From contig OY781043.1 in assembly GCA_963676165.1 (NCBI GenBank), positions 2,976,001-3,040,000 on the forward strand: 64,000 nt of DNA. Reading direction: 5' to 3'. Source of the DNA: JAQIBY01 sp963676165. GTDB taxonomy: Bacteria > Bacteroidota > Bacteroidia > Bacteroidales > ML635J-15. Under the pieces are notes generated by a model. The model was not told the origin of the DNA. It saw only the letters and a list, made by a program, of their open reading frames with translations, and did not search any database. The position numbers were made by a program, and so were the translations under genes. Below are positions 25,493-36,136 of this stretch, piece by piece; positions within the stretch are counted from its first letter, which is position 1; each line of letters begins with the position of its first letter.

Positions 25493-28400
25493 TTACTCAA
25501 CAACAATTCCTTCGCTGTCAACAACTATACCATTTTCCAAATAGTAAACAGTGTAGAATCCTGAGGCAAAACCATTGAAGTTAAAACTTACATTACCATC
25601 TAACTCAATTGTTTCTTCAGCAATTGGTTGTGAATATACGTTAACAATTTGCATTTGACTTCCGGAAACTACATTCTCAAGATTAATGGTGAAATTTCCG
25701 GTATTTGGATTTGGACTGATGTCTAAAATTGAAATTTCAGTATCTTCTAATAATTCCTCGTCATTAAACAAATCATTCATTATTTGCTCAAATTCATTTT
25801 CATAAAATGTATTACATTCCTGAATTGATAATTGGAACTCGTCCGGAGAAATAATTCCTTCGTAAGATAATTTTTCAGATGAAATGTGACATAGCCATGA
25901 ATTTATTTCAAGGTTTTGCAGTGGCATTGCATCAGTTTCAATTTGTAATGCTTCTAATTGTGTTATTGATAATTCAAATTCTTTTCTTATTCGATTTAGC
26001 AGGGCATTGTCAAGTTTATACTCAACAATTTCTTCTTGTGTACACTCAATATTCAGAACTAAATCGTTATTCAGATCAATCAGTTTATTTATCAATAAAT
26101 TATAAGATTGATTTGTATGATCTCTTTGTATTAGAGTAAAGTATCTGTCCAAAATATCATGTAATTTCCCCCAGGCTTCTATTTGAATTTCATGAACTTC
26201 ACTTATTGGACTTCCAATGGTAATTTCAATGATTTCTACATAATCCTCGAATAAATCAACATAGTCATTTAATGTAAGCTCTTCATTCATTGTTTGGTTT
26301 AAGAGTGAGATCTGTTCTGATAAAGATAAATCGCCGGTATTTCCTGAAACAAGAAGCGGACTACATAATACATTTGTTTGACCAAATTCAATCTCAATTG
26401 GATTTTCGATCCCACACATTATGTTATATCCATAAGGAGAATTATCTGTGAGGTATATTTTAACCTTAGGATAGCAACCATAAATATAAGTTCTATAGTT
26501 ATTTCCAAAACTTGGAGATTGACCTGCAGGACTTACAAACCAACGGTTACCGGTGCAAATTATATTCCCGGGTGTATTGCAATCGGTTCTGGAGGAAATA
26601 TATCCATAAACGGAAAAGCCTCCGTTTTCAGGTGTTAACTGATTATGTGCATTGTTTAAATATAAATATCCGGTATTTATGTAAATACTTTTTGAATTTT
26701 CTGAAAAAGTGTTTATATCTCCCTCATTAAGGTGTAGTTTGGAACCCTGATTGTACACTCCATTGGTGTTATCGTAGATATGTGTACAGCTGATATAGGT
26801 GTCGAATCCACCATTTATTCTCAGTCCATTTCCCTGATTATCATCAAAAATTGTTTTCTCAATATCTAAATCAGCACTTGCACTTCCGTTATAATAAACA
26901 CCGTCTCCATTTTCGTTAAAGTTACAATATGAGATTGAAGATGAGCAACTCATATTTTCAGCACGTAGTCCATAATTTGTATTGTTGTTAAAGTCGCAAC
27001 GACTCAAGCTTATTCCTTTGTCATAAGTATGTAATCCTGTTTCATTATTATTAAATTCGGAATTGTTTACTGTGAATGACTGTCCCCAGTACACGTGGTT
27101 GCTTAAGCCATATTTGCCAAATTCAAATTCACAATTCGTGATAGTTACATTGGGTTGTCCCCATAAAACAAAGCCTCTATGTCCGTTGTAGGAATTATTA
27201 TCTGAAGTTATTTTAATATTATTCAAAGTAAGTTCATGAGATAGTGTTCCTGATATTACTTCTTTAAGCATTCGTTTATTTGAGCCCATTTCAATTTTCC
27301 CATCGCGGAGTTCAAGGTTTACCAATTCGGCAGGGAAACGAACGGAGTTTTGTTGTACTTCGATAATTTTATCGTTTCGTCCACTGCCCTGCAAAACAAT
27401 GGAGGCACCACTGCCACAGGTAATGTTCTGAGTATTGTCATCTCCGGGATTACTGAATTTAATGTAACCGTCGCCGGTAAAGGTGAAGGTGGTATTTGAG
27501 GCGATGTGTAGGTCGCCGGCGATTTCCAACATTGTATTATCATCAAGTAGAGAAATATTTGTATTTGGATAAATTGACAAACTTGAGGATTCAAATATTG
27601 ATATGCTTCCTAATTCTCCCATTTCAATGGATGTATTTTCTTTAAAGATTATATTACCTCCATTCTGTGCAATTAGTTTTCCTTTCCATTTGGATGTACA
27701 TTTACTTGTAAGACTAGCACCATTTTCAATAATTAAGTTTCCATTTACAATTATTTCGACATCAGGCTGAATGAATATTTCTGCATTTTCTCCTATCGTT
27801 AAAGTTGTTCCATTATCAACAATGATGTCTGAATTAATCCTGCATGACTGTATTGTCCTATCTACGTTAATATGTTCATCAATATTTGTGTGTTTGCAGA
27901 AGTCATCGTATTCTGCAGTATTGTCAGATCTTGACCGAATTAAAGGCCATTCGTTTCGACTTGATTTTCCAATTGTTTCCCATACATATGCAGAAGCTCC
28001 TTCATTTATCATTACTTCATTATACCCATCATTATCAATATCACCAATACTAGCATTATGATTAGTTGAGCCTATTAATAAAGCTAATGGGAATCCTAAA
28101 ACCAAACTTCCATCAGTAGGATTGATAGCATTTAGATATTCTCCGTCAGGAAAAATTATTTCAATTTCTTCATCTCCATCAACATCTCCCAAAACCGGAC
28201 ATGCATCACTTATTGAAAAACCAGAAAATGTTTTTTGTAATTGAAGATTACCATTACATTCCCAAATTTTCAACTCAGATGTTCCCAAACCTATTATTTC
28301 CAATGAATAATCATTATCGACATCTCCAACAACTACTTCAGGTAAAACATCACCTGTTGGGATAAAAGCTAATGACTTTGAATTATCATTCCAACTACCC

Positions 28401-31400
28401 CAGTAGCTTCCATTCATATTTAAGATATTTACAAAAGTTGTTGTTCCGTTATTTGAAGATACAATAACTTCCTTGGTTCCATTCCCATCCAGATCTGCAA
28501 TCGTTGGGGAACAATGAAATGTTCTTGATGAATTTGACATCAAACAACTCTGTACCCATTGGCTTCCAATGTATGAATACATATAAACCCCATTGGAATT
28601 ACTTGAATTATTTGATCCCAAAACAATCTCTTTATATCCATTCCCATCCAAATCTGCAACTGCAATACGACCCATAGTTGCCCCAATATTTGTATCAGTA
28701 TATAACAAAGCTCCTGTCGAAGAATAAATATAAAAACCTTGACCCCAAGCCTTCTTTATTATAATTTCTTTTGTTCCATTATTGTCTAAATCTGCAATAA
28801 CAGGCTCGCGTATAAACCGAGTGGTTGGCAAAGAAACTTCAAAAATTTCTTGTGGCAATACACCTTCAGTATTTGGAAGACTATACGCTGTCAATGTTGA
28901 ATTGCCAGACTCCCAACCAGTAATCGAAACGACATCAAGAATACCATTTCCATCTATATCAGCAATAGCAGGAGTAGCTCTGGAGTCTTCATACTCCCAT
29001 CTTAGCATAGGGTCTTGACTTGTGTTGTTATTATCCATATCATAGACTTCCTCTCCATGACTAAAAAAATCCAACAAAGCACCTTCTGTTGCAAAACCTC
29101 TTTTATGCATGAACAACTCTTTTTGTCCATCGCCATTTATATCAACAACCTGAACTGCACCAGTTGACACATATTCTTCCAAGCTTACAGCCACCGGCCA
29201 ATTTGTTGACTGAGGCCAAGAAGTCCAAGACTTTTTACAAGTTCGGTTCCCCTCAATACCACTAAGGGAAATAGCTGCTACTTTATAATAATAAATTGTC
29301 AATGCATCTAATCCATCATCTGTAAAACAACTTGATGTTAATGGGACAATATTGAGTTTTTCGTACTGGTTAAGATCATTTCCATTTGCATCAGAGGGAG
29401 AACGATATATATTATATCCATTTATCGTACTAATATTCAATGGATTCCATTCGAGATAAATACTAAACTCAGCCCCAACAGATTTTATATTTTCAACATT
29501 AGAAGGTAAATCCTGAATATCAAAATCATCCGTCCATGTTTTGCCATAAGCATTTTCTGCAATTATATTAAAAACGATAGGATTTCCGGTTGTATAATTA
29601 GATGATATTGTGAATGAGTATGGTGTTTGTGCCGTATCTTTTCCATATTCCTCAATATCGGGGTAAGCATGCACAGTATTGTCGTAAGATGCCACATCGG
29701 AATCTGTTGTACTTATGCTTGCCGTAAGTCCAGAAAGAGCAGCATTGCCTTTGTTTGACAATTCAATGTTAAATGTGACTGTTTGCCCAGGAGTAAAATC
29801 GCCACTCAAGACATATTTATTCGTAGCAAGTACTTCAGGCATGTATGCATCAAAATAAAAATCGTGTGTAGTGGAATAACTGCCGTCTGCCATAACATCC
29901 AACTGAAAATGAAGTCTTTTTGTTTCTCCAATATCATTTGATAGTGTAAAAACATAAGGTGTTGATGATGCTTGTATTTCTCCCGCTGCAATATCAGGAA
30001 AAGTGGCACTATCTTCGGTTATTGTAAGATAATTTGAACTGCTATCTGTTATACATGATAAAATGGCAGATATGTTTTGTGCCTGTTCTGTCCCTGAATT
30101 TTTAAGGCTAACAGTCATCTCTATTGTTTCGCCAGCGTCGGGTAATGAATCGTTATTCCCAGTGCTTTGTCCATTACTATCGTCATCAAAAAGTTGGGAA
30201 GTTGTATATAAGTGTTTCCCTGTAATATTGACCTGTATGCTATCTTGTAAAGGAATATAATTTTGAGCTGTAGCAGTCATATATAAACTTCCACTTGTGT
30301 GCGGATTAACATTGATGATGGTAAAATTCAACTGTGAACCTGTGGCCGTATCGGTTTTAAAGCAAAGCACCTCATCCTCTTTATAAACAGCAAACCGAAC
30401 AATATCACCGATAGATAAGCCACCTACAGTAGCATCTACCTGCTGTGCGCTACTGTTAAAGCTGCTACTGACAAGGTTCATTTCAGATGGAACGGCATTC
30501 CATATAGGCATTTCAGGGTCTCCAAGCAAATTAAGTCTCAAGTTTGCATAAAAAGAAAAAGTAGCATCACGACTTAATGCAAAACAATTTCCCAATATGT
30601 ATCCATAAGGATATTCCCCATTATAATTATATATGGACTTGAAAAATGTTATACACTGTGCAGAATAACCCGTATAACCATGTGCTGTATTCGCAATAAT
30701 AGCAACACCACTGCCATTAGGATTATTCATGTATCTTTCTGAAAAACAATCCCTCTGAAATTCGTTAGGATTACATGCTCCTGTGTACATAATCTGCAAA
30801 TAATTATCATTGTTTAAGCCTCCAACATCTGTCATTGATAAAGATTCTCCTTTATTTAAATCTGATGTTCCAATTTTAAAAGGATTACCATGATCTAGAT
30901 GTGCAATTAAATGAAAATGTCCAAGTCCAGAGTTTCCGACCCCATTTAAAGCATTTAATACTGCAAACCTAGATAATTCTTCATCCCCAACAGTATCAGG
31001 ATCACTTGTATAGTTGTAATCATCATATATTCTCCATGCCGTGCCTGTATTTGGCAGAAAATTATTATACACTGGATTCATCCAATTTGCTTGTGCAGTA
31101 AAATCTTTGGCAGGAGGATCATATATGTGGGCTCCAAGCAATAATACATTATCTACATAGTTGACATTATTTACATTTTCTAAATTTTCATAATTTATTA
31201 CTTTATTAACAAACACTGCCGCCTCGGTACTATCTTCTACCGGTGCACGTCCTATAAAATTATCGGGACTAAGGTCAACAACGCCTCCATTACTAAATAT
31301 TGCATCCCCATCAGCATTCCAGTTATAATTAGATATCCCTTCTTTATAAACATCACAATAATATAAATCAGAAACTTTTCTTGTACCATCTTCATTAATC

Positions 31401-32365
31401 GAGTATCGTGCCGGTATAATATTAACATCTCCTCCAAGTAAAACAAATAAACCCGGGCCCCAATTAATACGCATATGTTGCAGATAATTGTGAATTTTTT
31501 CGGCTAAATCAACACCCTGATAATTTTGCTGAATATCCTCAGTATAAACTACTTGTGTGGGTACTCCTTTTTTGTTTTTCCATTGGGCAAAACGTTCAAA
31601 CTCAGTTTTGACTCCACCATTATCTGCTTCGTTACTGGTAATGATGATATAATCAGGGACAGCCCCTTCATAAGCCGGCATCGCACGTGTTACACTGCCT
31701 TGATTGCCATTATCTACAACAGTTTGTATTCCGCCTGAATACTGATCCACATCACCAGAATTCTCCACCATGGCTTTTATGGAACTTTTGATAATATTAT
31801 GACGCGATAGACTTTGTATTCCCTGTGGGGTATATGTTGCCGGACTGTTACTAAAAGAAAAATTTATGTCTTTATACAGCACTAACTGCTGTTTTGCCGG
31901 CACATATTGCAGTGGATATATATTAATGGTAACAATATGATATCCCTGATAAAATTCATCCTGTACAATTTCACCAAAATTTCCGGGGAAAGGATGTGTT
32001 GATTTGTAAATGAGTTCGTCCGGCGTTGCAAATTCCGCTTCTTCATGCATAGGGAGTTCTTCTTGTGCCGGATACAGGTAATATGATTTTTTTAGGACTA
32101 CCTCACCTCCCTCGCTAATCTCAAGACCTGTAATATCTACATTTTCAGGTAGAACAAAACGTAACTGCTTTACAGAAATACGAGGCTGTCCTATTTCACC
32201 ATAATATATACTTTGTGAAAACGAAACAGCATCGTATTGCACATTATCAGGAGCTGTGATTGTTTCAAAAATAATCTCTTTTTCGTCTGTGTTTATATTG
32301 TAGCTGTATTGTGCAGCTACAGGAATACTGAATAGTACAAATAGTACAATATATAGCTTTTTCAT
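25493..32365 (-). CDS. Giant gingipain-like C25 peptidase with FN3, FG-GAP, beta-helix and T9SS domains
   Basis: 2290 residues. Signal peptide 1-18 (VAAQ). N-terminal propeptide of about 20-225 (gingipain-propeptide-like). C25 caspase-fold domain about 235-600 with catalytic His492 (LDHGN) and Cys531 (YTGACNPNEF). Two CARDB-like domains about 735-940 (DAGETIEMTVSLKNSG). Fibronectin III about 955-1060. At least seven calcium-type FG-GAP/VCBS repeats about 1130-1445 (DIDGNGILD, DLDGNGTKE, DIDNDGYNE), forming a beta-propeller. A right-handed beta-helix with Asn-rich rungs about 1690-1970. An acidic helical region. A type A T9SS sorting domain about 2215-2290 (ISPNPNTGNFTINLEN). Predicted secreted or surface cysteine protease. 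Nothing is truncated. Specificity is unknown. Confidence 0.93.
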   Translation of the reverse strand: MKKLYIVLFVLFSIPVAAQYSYNINTDEKEIIFETITAPDNVQYDAVSFSQSIYYGEIGQPRISVKQLRFVLPENVDITGLEISEGGEVVLKKSYYLYPAQEELPMHEEAEFATPDELIYKSTHPFPGNFGEIVQDEFYQGYHIVTINIYPLQYVPAKQQLVLYKDINFSFSNSPATYTPQGIQSLSRHNIIKSSIKAMVENSGDVDQYSGGIQTVVDNGNQGSVTRAMPAYEGAVPDYIIITSNEADNGGVKTEFERFAQWKNKKGVPTQVVYTEDIQQNYQGVDLAEKIHNYLQHMRINWGPGLFVLLGGDVNIIPARYSINEDGTRKVSDLYYCDVYKEGISNYNWNADGDAIFSNGGVVDLSPDNFIGRAPVEDSTEAAVFVNKVINYENLENVNNVNYVDNVLLLGAHIYDPPAKDFTAQANWMNPVYNNFLPNTGTAWRIYDDYNYTSDPDTVGDEELSRFAVLNALNGVGNSGLGHFHLIAHLDHGNPFKIGTSDLNKGESLSMTDVGGLNNDNYLQIMYTGACNPNEFQRDCFSERYMNNPNGSGVAIIANTAHGYTGYSAQCITFFKSIYNYNGEYPYGYILGNCFALSRDATFSFYANLRLNLLGDPEMPIWNAVPSEMNLVSSSFNSSAQQVDATVGGLSIGDIVRFAVYKEDEVLCFKTDTATGSQLNFTIINVNPHTSGSLYMTATAQNYIPLQDSIQVNITGKHLYTTSQLFDDDSNGQSTGNNDSLPDAGETIEMTVSLKNSGTEQAQNISAILSCITDSSSNYLTITEDSATFPDIAAGEIQASSTPYVFTLSNDIGETKRLHFQLDVMADGSYSTTHDFYFDAYMPEVLATNKYVLSGDFTPGQTVTFNIELSNKGNAALSGLTASISTTDSDVASYDNTVHAYPDIEEYGKDTAQTPYSFTISSNYTTGNPIVFNIIAENAYGKTWTDDFDIQDLPSNVENIKSVGAEFSIYLEWNPLNISTINGYNIYRSPSDANGNDLNQYEKLNIVPLTSSCFTDDGLDALTIYYYKVAAISLSGIEGNRTCKKSWTSWPQSTNWPVAVSLEEYVSTGAVQVVDINGDGQKELFMHKRGFATEGALLDFFSHGEEVYDMDNNNTSQDPMLRWEYEDSRATPAIADIDGNGILDVVSITGWESGNSTLTAYSLPNTEGVLPQEIFEVSLPTTRFIREPVIADLDNNGTKEIIIKKAWGQGFYIYSSTGALLYTDTNIGATMGRIAVADLDGNGYKEIVLGSNNSSNSNGVYMYSYIGSQWVQSCLMSNSSRTFHCSPTIADLDGNGTKEVIVSSNNGTTTFVNILNMNGSYWGSWNDNSKSLAFIPTGDVLPEVVVGDVDNDYSLEIIGLGTSELKIWECNGNLQLQKTFSGFSISDACPVLGDVDGDEEIEIIFPDGEYLNAINPTDGSLVLGFPLALLIGSTNHNASIGDIDNDGYNEVMINEGASAYVWETIGKSSRNEWPLIRSRSDNTAEYDDFCKHTNIDEHINVDRTIQSCRINSDIIVDNGTTLTIGENAEIFIQPDVEIIVNGNLIIENGASLTSKCTSKWKGKLIAQNGGNIIFKENTSIEMGELGSISIFESSSLSIYPNTNISLLDDNTMLEIAGDLHIASNTTFTFTGDGYIKFSNPGDDNTQNITCGSGASIVLQGSGRNDKIIEVQQNSVRFPAELVNLELRDGKIEMGSNKRMLKEVISGTLSHELTLNNIKITSDNNSYNGHRGFVLWGQPNVTITNCEFEFGKYGLSNHVYWGQSFTVNNSEFNNNETGLHTYDKGISLSRCDFNNNTNYGLRAENMSCSSSISYCNFNENGDGVYYNGSASADLDIEKTIFDDNQGNGLRINGGFDTYISCTHIYDNTNGVYNQGSKLHLNEGDINTFSENSKSIYINTGYLYLNNAHNQLTPENGGFSVYGYISSRTDCNTPGNIICTGNRWFVSPAGQSPSFGNNYRTYIYGCYPKVKIYLTDNSPYGYNIMCGIENPIEIEFGQTNVLCSPLLVSGNTGDLSLSEQISLLNQTMNEELTLNDYVDLFEDYVEIIEITIGSPISEVHEIQIEAWGKLHDILDRYFTLIQRDHTNQSYNLLINKLIDLNNDLVLNIECTQEEIVEYKLDNALLNRIRKEFELSITQLEALQIETDAMPLQNLEINSWLCHISSEKLSYEGIISPDEFQLSIQECNTFYENEFEQIMNDLFNDEELLEDTEISILDISPNPNTGNFTINLENVVSGSQMQIVNVYSQPIAEETIELDGNVSFNFNGFASGFYTVYYLENGIVVDSEGIVVE

Positions 32366-32374
32366 GATTTTATT

Positions 32375-33751
32375 TTATCTGTTAATAATTTTTCTTGTTA
32401 ATGTTCTTTTTTTGTCATAAAATACTAGTAATAAGGCTGATTTAGGATCATTTGATAATGATTTCCTAAAAATCTCCCCTCTTTTCAGTTGATAATTTGC
32501 CAAATGGTTCCCTTGTACTGTGTATATAGATAAACGGCAATCAGCATTAATATTATCAATTATTAATTGCTTGTTTTTAATATAAACACTGATAGTATTT
32601 ATTCCATTTTCATTTATTGCATTGCTTGTATCAACCTGCAAATGAATATTTCGTCTCCACAAGGCAAGGTCAGGGACTAAACTGTTGGTTATAACACAGG
32701 TGTATAATCCTTCATCCTCTGCCTGTACGCTATTCATAATTAAAACACTATCAATTGCTCCGCTGATAGGGATTTGATTATGATACCATTGATATTGGTT
32801 TGCGGTACCACCTACTGATGTATTAAATTGAATAGTACTATTTTTAGAAACAGTGGTATCAATTGCAATATTTACACTATCCTGGGGACTGTAAGTAAAC
32901 TCGTCAATTGTATCAAGCGACATATTGGACTCAATGCAATCAAATTCTAACTGATTATTTTCAATTTTATATATACTAAGTAGACTATAACTACTTAAAT
33001 TGGGTACCGAAATAAAATAGTTATCATTTAATGTTATTTCTCTTAATAATGGTTTTAGAATGTTTTCTGGAAAAGTACCAGAAAATTGATTATTATCAAG
33101 ATAGATAAGCTTTAAACTTGGCACCTCACCCAAACTTTCAGGAATACCCCCTGACAACTGATTGTTTTGTAAAAACAATTGGTCCAAGTTCACAGCATTT
33201 CCAATCCCTTCAGGTATACTTCCTGACAACTGATTATTTGACAAACACAAAACTCGCAGACTTGACATATCACCTATTTGAGCAGGAATACTTCCTATTA
33301 AATTATTATTTTGCAAATACAAATGTCCTAAATTGTCCAAATTGCATATTTCAATAGGTATATTTCCCTCAAAATCATTGTTTAATAAATAAAGCTCCTC
33401 CAAACTTTCTAAACTCCCAATTTCCGATGGAATATTTCCTGTTATGTTATTATCTTGCATATTTAGAACTCTCAAATGAGTAAGATCTCCTATTTGAGCA
33501 GGAATGTATCCTGTTAAACCGAAACCTCCACCTAATGGATCTCCAAGTCTAATCTCAACAACCCGCCCATTTTCAATTGTAACTCCAAACCAATATTCTA
33601 CCGATTCAGAAAGCCACCCATTTGGACTATCCCAACCGGGACCATTGGTACTGTTATAAAGCGCTACGAGAGCAAGGCTATCCTGTTCATTCACCTGTGC
33701 AAAGCTCATGCTAGTAATAAGGCTGAGTAATATAAATAATTTTGTTTTCAT
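32375..33751 (-). CDS. Secreted leucine-rich-repeat protein with Ig-like and sorting domain
   Basis: 458 residues from the ATG at 33751, which gives a signal peptide directly (LFILLSLITSMSFAQ); in-frame starts further upstream overlap the neighbouring gene and are unlikely. An N-cap (LVALYNSTNGPGWDSPNGW) leads to about seven plant-type LRRs (LxxLxLxxNxLxGxIPxxIG), about 70-270. Then comes an Ig-like domain of about 290-375 (YQWYHNQIPI ... DEGLYTCVI), and a C-terminal domain (ISVYIKNKQLIIDN ... LTRKIINR) of T9SS type A character. Predicted surface protein for protein or glycan binding. It ends 9 bases before the C25 gene, so the two are probably co-transcribed. Confidence 0.85.
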   Translation of the reverse strand: MKTKLFILLSLITSMSFAQVNEQDSLALVALYNSTNGPGWDSPNGWLSESVEYWFGVTIENGRVVEIRLGDPLGGGFGLTGYIPAQIGDLTHLRVLNMQDNNITGNIPSEIGSLESLEELYLLNNDFEGNIPIEICNLDNLGHLYLQNNNLIGSIPAQIGDMSSLRVLCLSNNQLSGSIPEGIGNAVNLDQLFLQNNQLSGGIPESLGEVPSLKLIYLDNNQFSGTFPENILKPLLREITLNDNYFISVPNLSSYSLLSIYKIENNQLEFDCIESNMSLDTIDEFTYSPQDSVNIAIDTTVSKNSTIQFNTSVGGTANQYQWYHNQIPISGAIDSVLIMNSVQAEDEGLYTCVITNSLVPDLALWRRNIHLQVDTSNAINENGINTISVYIKNKQLIIDNINADCRLSIYTVQGNHLANYQLKRGEIFRKSLSNDPKSALLLVFYDKKRTLTRKIINR

Positions 33752-33827
33752 AATAGTATAGTTTATAATATCTTTAAATCTGTAATTCCCCTTTAACATT
33801 AATCCAAAATTACTTTTTTTCATAATT

Positions 33828-35108
33828 CTATAATTTAACAAATGATTTACAATTGATTTCTCCTTTTGAGGTAATTAACTTTATAATATATCTACCGGAT
33901 TTTATATTGGCTATGCTGATTTTTTTATGTTTATCATCTATTACGCCATGTTTAACTATTTTTCCATTGATATCTAAAATATTAAATATGAACGTTTCGT
34001 GTTGAGGTAAATCTGTCGCAATATAAACAACATCGTCTGCCGGATTGGGATAAATATCAACATTGATTGATAACAGTTCGTTTTTAATAAAAACGCCTCC
34101 ATTCATGGTTTTCATAATAACCCCATTATATCCAACAGTATATCCAACAAGATTATTAACAAATTCAATATCACGTGCAGATTGCAAACTTTGTCTTTCC
34201 CATAAAACACCACTATTAGTTGTATTATAGATGTCTCCACCTCCAATAAAACCCAAGGTTTCTGAAACAAATATAATTGCTCGAACATGTACATTATGTG
34301 GAGTGTCAATAAGATAGGTTGCTCGTCCACTCCAATTTTCGTTTTCTATTTTATATACTTCTCCCTCTTGCCCACCGGTAAATACAGTATTTTCATCGGC
34401 AAAGCAAACCGAAAAAAGTTCATTACTCATGCCATATTCTCCTTCGTATAAACAATTCCAAATAATTGTATCTTCTGCAAATTCAAATGTGTGATATGCA
34501 TCACCCATGCCAACAGCAACCGCATGTGTGCTGTCATATATTGCCACATCGTTTAAGTAAACATAACTAATATAATCTTCATAATTATTGAAATACTCAT
34601 GTAAATTAAAAAATTGCCACGTATCACCTCCGTTTTTTGTGTATAAGATTTGTGGAATATCAAAGTCTCCACCTACAACACCTGTACCGACTTTACCAAC
34701 TGCAATGCCTGTATTTGTATCCAAAAAATCAATGCCATTTAAAATTCCTGTTGAGTCGCTTCCAATCAAACTATCCTGTTCTGTCCAGTATGTACCTCCA
34801 TTAACAGTCTTGTAAATTTTAAATCTTTCACCATTAAAATCGTGTTTATTACATATAATGTAACCTGTATCCACTGCTGGAAAACACATGTCGGTAATAT
34901 TATAGTCTGTATTCAATTCTAATTGAAACCAGCTTTCTCCGGCATCAGTGGTTTTAAACAAAGTTCCATTTTCACCGGCAACATATCCGGTGTTTTCATC
35001 TGTAAAAGATACAGCATTTAATGATTGATCAGTAATGCTATCTAATTTATACCATTGTGCATGAGCAAGGAATGGGAAAAATAAAAATATTAATATTAGC
35101 TTTTTCAT
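33828..35108 (-). CDS. Secreted YCF48/BNR-type beta-propeller protein with T9SS domain
   Basis: 426 residues from the ATG at 35108 (MKKLILIFLFFPFLAHAQ); an in-frame ATG 15 bases upstream at 35123 is the alternative. Residues about 20-340 hold repeats ending in TTDAGESWFQ, TVNGGTYWTE, TKNGGDTWQF and TTNSGVLWER, the Asp-box-like blades of YCF48/BNR propellers. The final 80 residues (VDIYPNPADDVVYIATDLP ... SGRYIIKLITSKG ... SFVKL) are a type A T9SS sorting domain. Such proteins are exported to the surface; the ligand is unknown. There are 76 bases to the LRR gene. Confidence 0.88.
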   Translation of the reverse strand: MKKLILIFLFFPFLAHAQWYKLDSITDQSLNAVSFTDENTGYVAGENGTLFKTTDAGESWFQLELNTDYNITDMCFPAVDTGYIICNKHDFNGERFKIYKTVNGGTYWTEQDSLIGSDSTGILNGIDFLDTNTGIAVGKVGTGVVGGDFDIPQILYTKNGGDTWQFFNLHEYFNNYEDYISYVYLNDVAIYDSTHAVAVGMGDAYHTFEFAEDTIIWNCLYEGEYGMSNELFSVCFADENTVFTGGQEGEVYKIENENWSGRATYLIDTPHNVHVRAIIFVSETLGFIGGGDIYNTTNSGVLWERQSLQSARDIEFVNNLVGYTVGYNGVIMKTMNGGVFIKNELLSINVDIYPNPADDVVYIATDLPQHETFIFNILDINGKIVKHGVIDDKHKKISIANIKSGRYIIKLITSKGEINCKSFVKL

Positions 35109-35150
35109 GATATCCTTTTTCATAATTTAGGGATTTGTTATGTCTATCCT

Positions 35151-35158
35151 CAAATATA
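35151..35158 (-). promoter_or_regulatory. Candidate -7 box (TATATTTG on minus strand)
   Basis: Exact TAnnTTTG match 43 bases before the ATG at 35108. The upstream TTTG element is not at canonical spacing. Confidence 0.4.
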
Positions 35159-35220
35159 CACAAAATTCAAACAAATAACAATAATATGTCATACAACACT
35201 CAGTAAATTATAATTCTATT

Positions 35221-35892
35221 CTATTGAACCACAACTTTGTGAGGAACATCATCTACATAAACAAGATATAATCCAATTGTAAGTTTTGAAACGTCAATGC
35301 TTGTTAATTCATTTTTCGCAATAAAATTACAGATTAATCGCCCTGACACTGAATACATACAAATACGTTTCCCTTTGGCATTATCAATTGTAAGGTAGTC
35401 AGATGCAGGGTTTGGGTAAATCATAGACTTTTCTATATCCATTGTTTCATACTCCCCAGAAGATTGACACAGTAGCGTGTCAGGATAGCCGGGGACGGTA
35501 TCCACATGATCGCCATAATCCAAAATGGCATAAATCTCATATACTACGACACTATTATTACATTGCCAATCGGAAGGCAAGCTAATTGTATCATATTCCC
35601 CACCTCCTTGTGCCATAATTGACAAAACTTTGTGATATGCCATAATAAATAAAGTATCGAAAGAACAGGAAATATTTACACTCTCCTGCGGATTACTACC
35701 AGAACCTGTACCACTTCCCCACTCGCTGACAACAAATAAATCCCAATACTCACTACTATTTTGTTGAAATTCATAATGCCCTACACTTGCTGGATACATA
35801 TAGCTGGAAGTATTCTTTAAAGTTTGAGAAAAGCCAAAACTATTTATCAATATAAAACTGCAAAAAATGATTGTTTTTATTAAGTATTTCAT
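35221..35892 (-). CDS. Small secreted T9SS cargo protein
   Basis: 223 residues. Signal peptide 1-22 (NSFGFSQ). The middle (about 25-145) is a beta-rich domain of unknown type with GSGTGSGSN and two cysteines. The C-terminal 75 residues are a type A T9SS sorting domain (MIYPNPASDYLTIDNAKGK ... GLYLVYVDDVPHKVVVQ). It is the first gene of the minus-strand cargo run that continues to 25493. The function of the passenger domain is not recognisable. Confidence 0.8.
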   Translation of the reverse strand: MKYLIKTIIFCSFILINSFGFSQTLKNTSSYMYPASVGHYEFQQNSSEYWDLFVVSEWGSGTGSGSNPQESVNISCSFDTLFIMAYHKVLSIMAQGGGEYDTISLPSDWQCNNSVVVYEIYAILDYGDHVDTVPGYPDTLLCQSSGEYETMDIEKSMIYPNPASDYLTIDNAKGKRICMYSVSGRLICNFIAKNELTSIDVSKLTIGLYLVYVDDVPHKVVVQ

Positions 35893-36136
35893 AACTCAAA
35901 TTGATTTTATTACTGTTATCCAATAAAGCTTGTGAGAATACTTGATACTAGTCCAAGCTTTTACTCTTTCACTGAATATTAGACAACAGAGCACATTATT
36001 TCGTCTACTACATATGTAAATTTTATGAGTTTATAAAGACTATCACCATTAAACCTATCTGAATTCAAGTAAATTTTTCAAAAGAGTAGGATCAAGCATA
36101 AAAGTTGGGGGAGATTAGTTAAATCTGAATATCACT
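35893..36136. other. Intergenic region, no gene seen
   Basis: About 240 AT-rich bases upstream of the cargo gene at 35892. I see no open frame, RNA gene or clear TAnnTTTG box. It probably contains the cargo-gene promoter in a form I cannot recognise. Confidence 0.4.

Noticed and set aside
26880..27260. Possible tandem DNA repeat or CRISPR-like array inside the giant gene
   Set aside because: The repeated feel comes from beta-helix rungs (Asn- and Gly-rich) at protein level; there are no identical direct repeats with regular spacers.
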